26,236 bases of DNA from Candidatus Aenigmatarchaeota archaeon (GTDB taxonomy: Archaea; Aenigmatarchaeota; Aenigmatarchaeia; Aenigmatarchaeales; SZUA-1535), in contig WAOA01000018.1 of NCBI GenBank assembly GCA_015521535.1, forward strand, positions 1 through 26,236. The letters are read 5' to 3'. The notes beneath the pieces were generated by a model, which ran no database searches, was not told the origin of the DNA, and saw only the letters and a program-made list of their open reading frames with translations. Position 1 is the stretch's first letter, and each line of letters begins with the position of its first letter. Of this stretch, positions 16,064 to 22,742 are shown one piece after another. The position numbers were made by a program, and so were the translations under genes.

Positions 16064-17767
16064 TTATCTCTTGTAGCGATATCTGTAATGTTTCGGCTTT
16101 CTTTTAGAGAGTATGAATAGTATCACTATACCTATACCTACAATCACAGGAATTATTAATATCATCGGAATTCCAGAAGCAACTTCTACCGGAAGCGTTA
16201 CCACGGCTGATTTTACAACAGCATCTTTCCTTTCTCCGTAATCCGCTTCTATTTTTATCTTAGAATTTTCCTGAATATCTATTTCATCAAGTTCGGCAGG
16301 AATATATATTTCCTTTACTTCTCCCGGTTTAAGTTCTACAATACCCGAACTCAAAGAATCAGTAATGCCTTTAATTTTAACATCGAGGAGTTTTATTATA
16401 ACAACCGCCTTAACATCGCCTATATTTTTAACCTTAATACCGAATCTTTTAGAGCCCTTATAGTATTTCGCTTCGAGAATCTCTATCTTCGATCGATCCT
16501 TTATTTCAGAGATTTTTAATGGTAGTGAAAACGGCGGGCCAAACTTGCCTGCCTGCGTTAGATACGAATCAAGGTTTTTCGGAGATTCACCGTATGAGGT
16601 ATAGAACTCTACTGTTATATTTCCTGTCAACTCGGTAAGAAAAACATCGTAACTTCGCCATACGCTTTCACCCGCTCCTATGAAAACCGCTTCGCTATCT
16701 CCGCCACTCGCAATTTCTTGACCGTTTTTCAGAACTCTGAAAGTGGTGAACTCGTACACCCCTGTTTGCCCTTCATTCGAAAACTGGATCATTAACTTTT
16801 TGTTTTCAGGATCGTAAACCGCTGAAAGTATGTTTAATTTTAATTCGAGCTTCGGGAGGGGAAACATAGAAAGAGCGTAAATCTGACCGCTTATTCCAGG
16901 TGTGGATTGACCGAATTTTATGAACACGGATACTTTTTTGTTGGTCTTTTCTCTTATTCTTTCTCCGACATAAGTGAGTTGCGGGCCTATTGCTATTACC
17001 GTTTTTATTCCGTTCGAGTTTATAAAATCGAGAACTTCGTCAGGAAGTAGATTTGTTCCCACAAGAAGAACGGGAGAAGCGCCTTTAAGAATTTCAAGTT
17101 CTATATAATTTCCTTCCGTGATAATCGCCTGTGAAGTTTTTTTCACTTTAAGGAACTCTTCACCCAGTTTAGCGCTTATTTCAAATTTTGAGTTTCCTGT
17201 TATTCTTTTATCGAAGTACTGGGAAATTGTATTTTCTATGGATCTTTTGAAATTACCTATTCCTACTACTTTCTGAGCGTTTGCAAGCATACTTGCTATG
17301 TCGTTTGCATTGTTATCGTTAACTATTAAGACCCATGCTCTGTTTGCCATTGCAAGCGCTCCTGCAGGAAGAGAGAGATAGGGAAAATCTTCTTCCACAA
17401 CGTAATAAGAATTTGCTTCTTCCGGCTTGAGGTCTCTGTAAGAATTCGTTACGGTGATTTTTTGTACTATATTATAACCGCGCAATCTTATCTGGCTTTC
17501 GAGATTCGGAATGTATCTGTCGCCGGATTCTATAAGAATTACGGGCTGCTTAGGAAGAACGTTAAAAAGTCCTGCAGGATTAGGAGAATTCGCGAAATAC
17601 ACAGGATAGTTGTTGTAATTCGCGTAAAGCACGCCGTAATAAACATCTTTCCAGTCCTTGGAATTTATCACAACAACTTCTCCGTGAACAACAGGGAGAA
17701 GCATAAAAAAGACTCCGATAGAAACTACAAGGTATCGGTATGAATTTCTCGTGCCTAGTTTCGTCAT
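16064..17767 (-). CDS. Membrane-anchored surface protein with cell-wall-binding-2-like repeats (paralog of 7583)
   Basis: This 567-residue protein has a signal peptide (YRYLVVSIGVFFMLLPVVHG). Three wall-binding-2-like units can be picked out, beginning near VVVINSKDWKDVYYGVLYAN, SYYVVEEDFPYLSLPAGALA and ASPVLLVGTNLLPDEVLDFI; the third contains TVIAIGPQLTYVGE. Two Ig-like beta domains follow (SAVYDPENKKLMIQFSNEGQ; FGIKVKNIGDVKAVVIIKLL), then a membrane helix (MILIIPVIVGIGIVILFIL) and the unusual basic-aromatic tail KHYRYRYKR. It is the same length and design as the 7583 protein, so the two are duplicates bracketing the surface operon. Start ATG 17767 has a TATA box 27 nt upstream. An anchoring role in the surface layer is inferred. 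Confidence 0.82.
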   Translation of the reverse strand: MTKLGTRNSYRYLVVSIGVFFMLLPVVHGEVVVINSKDWKDVYYGVLYANYNNYPVYFANSPNPAGLFNVLPKQPVILIESGDRYIPNLESQIRLRGYNIVQKITVTNSYRDLKPEEANSYYVVEEDFPYLSLPAGALAMANRAWVLIVNDNNANDIASMLANAQKVVGIGNFKRSIENTISQYFDKRITGNSKFEISAKLGEEFLKVKKTSQAIITEGNYIELEILKGASPVLLVGTNLLPDEVLDFINSNGIKTVIAIGPQLTYVGERIREKTNKKVSVFIKFGQSTPGISGQIYALSMFPLPKLELKLNILSAVYDPENKKLMIQFSNEGQTGVYEFTTFRVLKNGQEIASGGDSEAVFIGAGESVWRSYDVFLTELTGNITVEFYTSYGESPKNLDSYLTQAGKFGPPFSLPLKISEIKDRSKIEILEAKYYKGSKRFGIKVKNIGDVKAVVIIKLLDVKIKGITDSLSSGIVELKPGEVKEIYIPAELDEIDIQENSKIKIEADYGERKDAVVKSAVVTLPVEVASGIPMILIIPVIVGIGIVILFILSKRKPKHYRYRYKR

Positions 17768-17786
17768 CACAATTTATTTGTTATAA

Positions 17787-17800
17787 GATATATTTATAAA
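17787..17800 (-). promoter_or_regulatory. TATA box for the 16064 surface protein
   Basis: On the minus strand it reads TTTATAAATATATC, centred 27 nt before ATG 17767, giving a leaderless transcript. Confidence 0.6.
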
Positions 17801-18177
17801 TTACTCTATATAACGATAATTAAATACTCTAACAATGTAAAAGTTTCGCGAAAATTACAAAAATTACGAGAACTATGCTGAGAAAGGTTATTTCATGGTT
17901 AATTGTTTTTATATCGTGATTTCGCGCTTATTATAACGTATTTATTGATCAATTCAATCAATATCATAGTTTATCATAAGTTTATGATCTTTTTATTTAA
18001 TCGAATAAAGCACAAAGAAAACTGATTTCGCGATTAATCATTTTAAATTATCTTTTTACTATTATCATAAGAATTTCATTATAAATCTGGAATTAAAAAT
18101 TTATTATAGAAAAGGGAGAATTTTTAATAAAAATTTCATTCTCGAGAAACCGATTAAATACTCTAAAGTATAGATAA

Positions 18178-18187
18178 TTTTATATAT
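18178..18187 (+). promoter_or_regulatory. TATA box for the 18211 surface protein
   Basis: TTTTATATAT lies 26-28 nt before ATG 18211, predicting a leaderless or nearly leaderless transcript. A copy of ATTAAATACTCTAA ends 12 bp upstream of it. Confidence 0.65.
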
Positions 18188-18210
18188 CGGTTCTTATAAA
18201 AAATTAAACC

Positions 18211-18918
18211 ATGAAAGACGCATTTTTGAAGATTTGGGTAGCAATAACATCGTTTCTAGTAGCGGCAGTTCCGATAGCAATGGCAGCAACTCCGGGGCCT
18301 GCAGAAGTAACAGATATAGCGCAAAAAGGACCGTACTCATATACACCCACAACTCCGTCAACAACAGTCCAAGCAGGTTATATCAGATTAGCGAATGTCT
18401 CTACTGAGATGTCAACATATCACTGGGCAGGTATCTACGGTAATGCATCAGGTACGCTTGTATTGGGAGATGCTTCAGGTAGTAAAATGTATACCTGGAC
18501 GGCGACAGCAACTTATGTTTTCTTCGATGACGATAATACAATAAACTGGGGTACGATTGATAACGCCACATGTACAGATATAGGAACCAGTTTCAGTTTT
18601 ATAGCAGATTCCACGGGCGCTAGCGATAGTTGTTCTAATACATTTACCAATTCAGGTCCTACAAACTTCAAGTCAATAGGAAATGTGTTGAGCACGGCTT
18701 ACGCATTAACATACGACAACACCCAAACTCCAACTTGGAAGACATATGCCGTAAAAGATACCACACAGGGAGATGTATTCTTTGCAGCAGAAACAATTAC
18801 CACACCGGGAACTGCTTTTGATGGTTCACCCGCAAACTATCAAGCAATACTACCAGAAAACGGCGAGAATGCAGATACAACAACCCAGACATACTATATA
18901 TGGATAGAACTATTCTAA
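18211..18918 (+). CDS. Single-domain secreted surface protein, candidate major surface-layer component
   Basis: This 235-residue protein has a signal peptide (WVAITSFLVAAVPIAMA). After a Pro/Thr-rich stretch comes one copy of the recurrent domain: AGYIRLANVSTEMSTYHWAG at 55-74, YGNASGTLVLGDASG at 76-90, and the closing FDGSPANYQAILPEN and TYYIWIELF. It has no membrane anchor. Composition is rich in Thr, Ala, Gly and Asn and poor in Lys/Arg, unlike its neighbours, as expected for a self-assembling surface protein. The gene stands alone with a large upstream control region and a clean T-rich terminator, which points to strong separate expression. The other copies of the domain (9331, 22743) could bind to or be built into the same lattice. 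That it is the main lattice protein is inference. Confidence 0.78.
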   Translation: MKDAFLKIWVAITSFLVAAVPIAMAATPGPAEVTDIAQKGPYSYTPTTPSTTVQAGYIRLANVSTEMSTYHWAGIYGNASGTLVLGDASGSKMYTWTATATYVFFDDDNTINWGTIDNATCTDIGTSFSFIADSTGASDSCSNTFTNSGPTNFKSIGNVLSTAYALTYDNTQTPTWKTYAVKDTTQGDVFFAAETITTPGTAFDGSPANYQAILPENGENADTTTQTYYIWIELF

Positions 18919-18920
18919 AA

Positions 18921-18948
18921 CTTCTTGTCTTCTTTTTCTTCTTTTTTA
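18921..18948 (+). terminator. T-rich transcription terminator
   Basis: Several T-runs (CTTCTTGTCTTCTTTTTC, then CTTTTTT) start 3 nt after the stop codon of the 18211 gene. Archaeal RNA polymerase ends transcription at such U-tracts without needing a hairpin. Confidence 0.7.
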
Positions 18949-18964
18949 TAATTTTACGGGTCGT

Positions 18965-19098
18965 GTCCGGATAACCGCGAATTACGCGATAGAGCACATG
19001 TACTCGGCGAGACCCGGGAAATATCGAAGTATTTCCGTGTAAAAGTTCATGTTCTATAGTTAATTCTTTTGTGAATCGCGAGAAACGCTTATCCGGAC
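18965..19098. repeat. Inverted-repeat-bounded element (B), candidate structured RNA or miniature mobile element
   Basis: The 134-bp element starts with GTCCGGATAA (18965-18974) and ends with TTATCCGGAC (19089-19098), a perfect 10-bp inverted repeat. Inside, ATAGA (18989-18993) pairs with TCTAT (19053-19057), CATG (18997-19000) with CATG (19048-19051), and GGAAATA (19017-19023) with TATTTCC (19030-19036) around a 6-nt loop. CGCG-AATTA-CGCG forms a side hairpin near 18976-18988. It is more GC-rich than the surrounding noncoding DNA. No reading frame spans it. Confidence 0.45.
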
Positions 19099-19179
19099 CC
19101 GGTAGATATTATAACGGTGTTAGAGAACTTCGTAAAGAAATTGCTCGAATTCTGTGAAAAAACAGGAATAGATCCGTAA
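19075..19179 (+). pseudogene. Short coding-like remnant next to element B
   Basis: After a TGA at 19072-19074 a frame stays open to TAA at 19177-19179. Its last 20 codons, from GTG 19117, read like real protein (VLENFVKKLLEFCEK, ending GIDP) with purine-first codons. No ribosome binding site precedes the GTG. It may be the surviving end of a lost gene, a short peptide, or chance. The gap 18919-19196 otherwise holds the terminator and element B. Confidence 0.22.
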
Positions 19180-19196
19180 CAAAGTTGGGTATTACT

Positions 19197-20189
19197 CTAA
19201 ACAGCCCCGAATTTCGAGAATAACAGCAACTCAAGTGCTATTAAAATCGAGATGAACAGAAGCACGTAATAGTCAGAGTTCAGCGGTATTCTTTCATTCT
19301 TCACAACTATGTTTTTCATGGATTCCTCAAAAGCGGTTTCATTAGTCACAAAGAAGAATTTTCCACCCGTTTCCTGAGAAATTTTCCGCAAATTTCTATC
19401 ATCCAATTTAGGGAACGAGAATTTAATTCCTTTCTTCTTCGCAACTTTCTCCAGTTCGCTAATCAACTCTCTCGTTTCATTTGTCACACCTATGCCTATT
19501 GTATAGATAACTATTTTTTTATCTCTGGCCTCTTTAAGCGCGAGAGTAAGGTTTCTTCCTGCATTATTTTCGCCGTCCGTAATTATAATTAAAAACCTCT
19601 GCTTATCGGAATCCGCAAGAACGCTCGCTCCCGCGAAAATCGCTTCTCCTATGGCGGTACCGCTACTATTACTTTCAACTTTCAGCGATAAAATTTTGTT
19701 TTTTATTTCAAACGTATTCAGAGTTAAGGAAGTTAACGGAGCAGCCCTTTCGGAAAATTTTATCACACATAGCTTGGAAGCCCCAGGCAAAGAGTCCATC
19801 CAGTCCAGAATAGTTTGTTTAGCAAACTCTATTCTGTTTGGCTCGTAATCAGGAAGAAGCATTGTCTGAGAAACATCTACCGCTATGCAGAAATCTGTGT
19901 TTGCAACTGGTTTTACAAGACTAACCTGTATTGATTCTGTTGCAACGAGAAAAAGCAGGGTTACCGTAATTAACTTTACCGCAAGCAGCCAGGGACTCGG
20001 CACTATGGATTTGTATCCGTGAACTTTTTTAAGCGTATGAAAATTCGCGAATTTTAAAATTCTATTCTTTCTCATTTTCGTCATTAAGATATAGGAAATT
20101 GTAACTATTGCTAACAGCAGCAATAGCATTCCTATGCTTCTCCAGGGAAGCATAATCACAACCTTTATTCCTAAAAATTCTATTTCCAT
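19197..20189 (-). CDS. Membrane protein with von Willebrand factor A domain (BatA/BatB-like)
   Basis: This 330-residue protein has two N-terminal membrane helices (SIGMLLLLLAIVTISYILM; PWLLAVKLITVTLLFLVAT), a vWA domain from about residue 95 to 285, and a C-terminal helix (YYVLLFISILIALELLLF). The metal-ion (MIDAS) motif is present in variant form: DVSQT at 105-109 (Thr in place of the usual second Ser), T178 in SGTAIG, and D205 in TDGEN. This is the BatA/BatB layout of MoxR operons. vWA domains bind partner proteins through the metal. The start ATG overlaps the end of the DUF58 gene by 10 nt. It is the last gene of the operon moxR - DUF58 - vWA. The target of this system is unknown here. Confidence 0.9.
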   Translation of the reverse strand: MEIEFLGIKVVIMLPWRSIGMLLLLLAIVTISYILMTKMRKNRILKFANFHTLKKVHGYKSIVPSPWLLAVKLITVTLLFLVATESIQVSLVKPVANTDFCIAVDVSQTMLLPDYEPNRIEFAKQTILDWMDSLPGASKLCVIKFSERAAPLTSLTLNTFEIKNKILSLKVESNSSGTAIGEAIFAGASVLADSDKQRFLIIITDGENNAGRNLTLALKEARDKKIVIYTIGIGVTNETRELISELEKVAKKKGIKFSFPKLDDRNLRKISQETGGKFFFVTNETAFEESMKNIVVKNERIPLNSDYYVLLFISILIALELLLFSKFGAV

Positions 20190-21076
20190 ATCCTTTCACC
20201 GAAAAGATTTACTATCATTTTAACCATATTCTTTTCCGTAGTATAGACCTTTGCGAAAAGCGCTCCCGCTTGTGTGAATTTATTCTTTATCTCCTCTTCT
20301 TCTCTCCTTGCGTTTTCGTTGAATTCATCTCTTATCTTATCGGCATCAACAAGATTTATTTCTCCTGTAGCAGGGTCCTGAATGTAAATCTTGCCAACAC
20401 CTTCCGGAATGTAACTGTCGAAAGGATCTCTTATCATAATTCCGGCCACTCCTTCAAATTTGTTTGAAGCTTTCAAAACAAAGTCGTAAAGTTCCTCTTT
20501 CGGGCCTATGAAGTCGGAGAGAATGAAAACAAAAGAATCGGGTCCAAAAGTTTCGAGAACGGCGGGAGTAATTATACCCCATCTTTTTTCCCCGCCGTAA
20601 ATATTTTTATCCGTTAAAACTTTTGCTATTTGGAGGACCGTATCTATGCTTACCGAAGGGTCTATAAACACTTTTATCTCGTCGGAAAACCCGATCATGC
20701 ACACTCTATCTCCAAGAGTATGCGAAACAAGAGCAAGGGTTGTGGCTAGAATTGAAGCATATTCGTTTTTCACGAGTTCGGTTGTGCCAAGCGTCATGGT
20801 TGTGGAAAGGTCTACTATATAAATTATATCCAACTTTCTCTCTTCCTTGAAAACCTTAACATGCGGCTTTCCTGTTCTTGCATAGGAGTTCCAGTCGATA
20901 AACCTGGCATCGTCCGCTTCCGTATATTCTCGCAACCTATCAAATTCAATACCTCTTGAAGTAATCACCTTATAATAAATGAACTGAAATTTCAGAAGTT
21001 CCACCAGTTTCCACACGTTTATAATACTTCTCTTCCATAAATCGTTAAATTCTAAAGTTGAGACGTTTACCTTCAC
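20180..21076 (-). CDS. DUF58 domain protein
   Basis: DUF58 proteins accompany MoxR ATPases and carry a vWA-like fold. The family signature is clear: GIEFDRLREYTEADDARFID (42-61), then DWNSYARTGKP, then EERKLDI. A MIDAS-like DLSTT follows at 89-93, and FILSDF lies further on. No membrane helix is visible, so the 298-residue protein is likely cytoplasmic, unlike many bacterial DUF58 proteins with N-terminal helices. Its ATG overlaps the MoxR stop by 4 nt (coupled translation), and its own end overlaps the vWA start. It probably links the ATPase to the membrane vWA protein. Confidence 0.93.
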   Translation of the reverse strand: MKVNVSTLEFNDLWKRSIINVWKLVELLKFQFIYYKVITSRGIEFDRLREYTEADDARFIDWNSYARTGKPHVKVFKEERKLDIIYIVDLSTTMTLGTTELVKNEYASILATTLALVSHTLGDRVCMIGFSDEIKVFIDPSVSIDTVLQIAKVLTDKNIYGGEKRWGIITPAVLETFGPDSFVFILSDFIGPKEELYDFVLKASNKFEGVAGIMIRDPFDSYIPEGVGKIYIQDPATGEINLVDADKIRDEFNENARREEEEIKNKFTQAGALFAKVYTTEKNMVKMIVNLFGERIWK

Positions 21077-22083
21077 GGAACTTCTACCCCTTCGAGAATC
21101 TCGTCTATAATTTCATCCGTGCTTATGCCGGCTGCTTTACCTTCATAGTTAAGGATTATTCTATGTCTTAGTACAGGATGCGCTACAAGTTTTACATCGC
21201 CTGGGGTAACAAAATCCCTTCCATCCATCAGAGCCACGGCTCTTGCCGCTAAAGCAAGAGAAATACTACCTCTCGGAGAGGCACCGTATCTTATATATTT
21301 CGAATATTTTATTTTCTCGTCTTTCGTTCGTGTAGCGGTGATTATCCTTAAAATGTACTCTTTCACCGGCCTTGAAACGTAAATTTTTCTAACATCTCTT
21401 TGAATGTTAAGAATCGTTTCTCTGTCCATCACGGATTTTACCGGATCGAAAATATTATATCTTACAAGTGTATTCCTATCTATAATCTCTAATTCCTCAT
21501 CCCATTTCGGATAATCGACAAGAATTTTCATGAAAAATCTATCAACTACCGCCTCTGGCAGCGGATAAACACCCTGCTGCTCCAAAGGATTCTGCGTGGC
21601 AAGCACAAGAAAGGGCTTCTCCAATATAAACTCTTCTTTATGGATGTTAACCTTCCTTTCCTGCATCGCTTCCATCATCGCTGCCTGCGTTTTCGGAGGC
21701 GCTCTGTTTATCTCGTCTGCCAGTATAAAATTAGCGAAGATAGGGCCCTTTATGATATAGAAATCGCCTTTTACGGGATTGAAAGCATTAACTCCTATAA
21801 TATCCGAAGGAAGCATATCCGGTACGAACTGTATTCTTCTGAAAGTTGTTCCTACTATGCATCTTGAAAGCGTTTCGACGAGTAAGGATTTAGCTAGTCC
21901 CGGTACGCCTTCCAAAAGCGCGTGAGCATCGCAAATCAAACAGATTAGCACGTGCTCTATTACCTCATTCTGACCCACAACAACTTTTTGAATTTCTTTT
22001 TTCATTTTTTTGAGAATATTCTGATAGTTTTTTATGGTCTTTTCAGGAAGGCTGCTTTCCTTTCCAGGAAGATATCTTTTCAT
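21073..22083 (-). CDS. MoxR family AAA+ ATPase
   Basis: MoxR ATPases act as chaperones that mature or remodel protein complexes, usually with vWA-domain partners. The 336-residue protein has Walker A GVPGLAKS at 59-66, the MoxR stretch RIQFVPDMLPSDIIG near 83-97, Walker B ILADEINRAPP at 120-130 and sensor 1 LATQNPLEQQG. The C-terminal lid domain contains YGASPRGSISLALAARA. Start ATG 22083 lies 28 nt after a minus-strand TATA box (22108-22115), so the operon message is leaderless. It leads the three-gene operon with DUF58 and vWA. Its placement among surface genes suggests a role in envelope assembly, which is inference. Confidence 0.95.
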   Translation of the reverse strand: MKRYLPGKESSLPEKTIKNYQNILKKMKKEIQKVVVGQNEVIEHVLICLICDAHALLEGVPGLAKSLLVETLSRCIVGTTFRRIQFVPDMLPSDIIGVNAFNPVKGDFYIIKGPIFANFILADEINRAPPKTQAAMMEAMQERKVNIHKEEFILEKPFLVLATQNPLEQQGVYPLPEAVVDRFFMKILVDYPKWDEELEIIDRNTLVRYNIFDPVKSVMDRETILNIQRDVRKIYVSRPVKEYILRIITATRTKDEKIKYSKYIRYGASPRGSISLALAARAVALMDGRDFVTPGDVKLVAHPVLRHRIILNYEGKAAGISTDEIIDEILEGVEVP

Positions 22084-22107
22084 AGGTTTTATAATGTAAT
22101 TTGAAAT

Positions 22108-22115
22108 TAATAAAA
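22108..22115 (-). promoter_or_regulatory. TATA box of the MoxR operon
   Basis: TTTTATTA on the minus strand is centred 28 nt before ATG 22083. A GTCCGGATAA half-element begins 20 bp upstream of it at 22136. Confidence 0.55.
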
Positions 22116-22135
22116 GTTAAGAGATATTCAGAACT

Positions 22136-22145
22136 GTCCGGATAA
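22136..22145 (+). repeat. Single GTCCGGATAA half-element
   Basis: This 10-mer is identical to the left end of element B (18965). The next bases, CAACGCTTAAATGG, partly resemble the inner flank of that element's right end. I find no matching inverted copy within the next 220 bp, so it is a solo end or an independent binding site. Confidence 0.35.
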
Positions 22146-22173
22146 CAACGCTTAAATGGTTTTCGATCCTATA

Positions 22174-22333
22174 CTCAAATTTTTGAGATTTATTAACACG
22201 AAATGTCCTAAAAAAGACGCGATGTTTAAATATAGCAACGACAAGTCTTTCACGCCTCGCAGAATATTTCGCGGTTAATGATCTTTTCGTTAATTAAGGT
22301 ATTCTCATAACCGAATTCGGTAAGTTTATATAA
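22174..22333 (+). promoter_or_regulatory. Promoter and operator-like sites for the 22357 gene
   Basis: In order: palindrome CTCAAA-TT-TTTGAG (22174-22187), ATTTCGCGGTTAATGAT (22266-22282, matching 15 of 17 bases with 18025-18041), the perfect 12-bp palindrome ACCGAATTCGGT (22310-22321), and TATA box TTTATATAA (22325-22333), 28 nt before ATG 22357. The palindrome abuts the TATA box where TFB would bind, a position suited to a repressor. Confidence 0.55.
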
Positions 22334-22356
22334 TGTAGCGCTATCTATTTTAAATT

Positions 22357-22740
22357 ATGAAAAATAATACAAAAATCAAAATGATCGTAACGGTAATTAT
22401 ATTAACAGCATTTCTGTTTTTATTTGCCTTAGCCCCTTGGTTGAACGATAAGGAAATTCGAAATAGAATATTAAAGGAAAGAGGGTTGAAGGACGGATCT
22501 GTTGTTCCTGTAGAGTATTATAAAAAACATGTAAACATAACTGAAGATCTTCTGCAAAAAATGATAGAGGAAAGTAAAAAGAAGGGAGTAGAAAACGGGA
22601 TATTAATTTGTGATTATAATGTAATGTGGGCCCCTTTCGGAAGGTGGGTTGTGAGCTGCGAAGGAGGATACTATGTAACCTTTTGGGGCGAGCCTATTTA
22701 TCCGCCTTCCGGCAGAGGGGGAATAATTTTAAATAAATAA
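22357..22740 (+). CDS. Small secreted or signal-anchored protein, unknown function
   Basis: This 127-residue protein has an N-terminal hydrophobic helix (MIVTVIILTAFLFLFALAP) after a KNNTKIK start, acting as signal or anchor. The rest is a basic helical stretch, then a compact segment rich in Trp, Gly and aromatic residues (DYNVMWAPFGRWVVSCEGGYY, ending PIYPPSGRG) with two cysteines, C at LICDY and C at VSCEG, that could form a disulfide. I do not recognise the family. It has its own promoter with a palindromic operator and ends 2 nt before the convergent end of the giant surface gene. It is likely a regulated envelope protein. Confidence 0.65.
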   Translation: MKNNTKIKMIVTVIILTAFLFLFALAPWLNDKEIRNRILKERGLKDGSVVPVEYYKKHVNITEDLLQKMIEESKKKGVENGILICDYNVMWAPFGRWVVSCEGGYYVTFWGEPIYPPSGRGGIILNK

Positions 22741-22742
22741 AA

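Larger units (their letters stand above)
17771..18210. promoter_or_regulatory. 440-bp AT-rich control region between divergent surface genes
   Basis: No gene is visible here. The region holds a direct repeat ATTAAATACTCTAA (17819-17832 and 18153-18166), ATTTCGCGNTTA twice (17919 and 18025), the inverted repeat ATCATAA-GT-TTATGAT (17973-17988), further TATCATA boxes (for example near 18063), and an AATTTTT-AAT-AAAAATT hairpin (18119-18135) nested in GAGAAT/ATTCTC. Promoters lie at both ends. Its size and repeat content are unlike the other short intergenic gaps and suggest tight control of the gene at 18211. Confidence 0.55.

Noticed and set aside
18965..19098. Element B as a tRNA or a CRISPR repeat
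   Set aside because: No acceptor/T-loop pattern such as GGTTC.A..CC, and no regularly spaced repeats anywhere in the window.
15394..19098. A single composite transposon between elements A and B
   Set aside because: No transposase or recombinase is encoded between them and no flanking target duplication could be seen.
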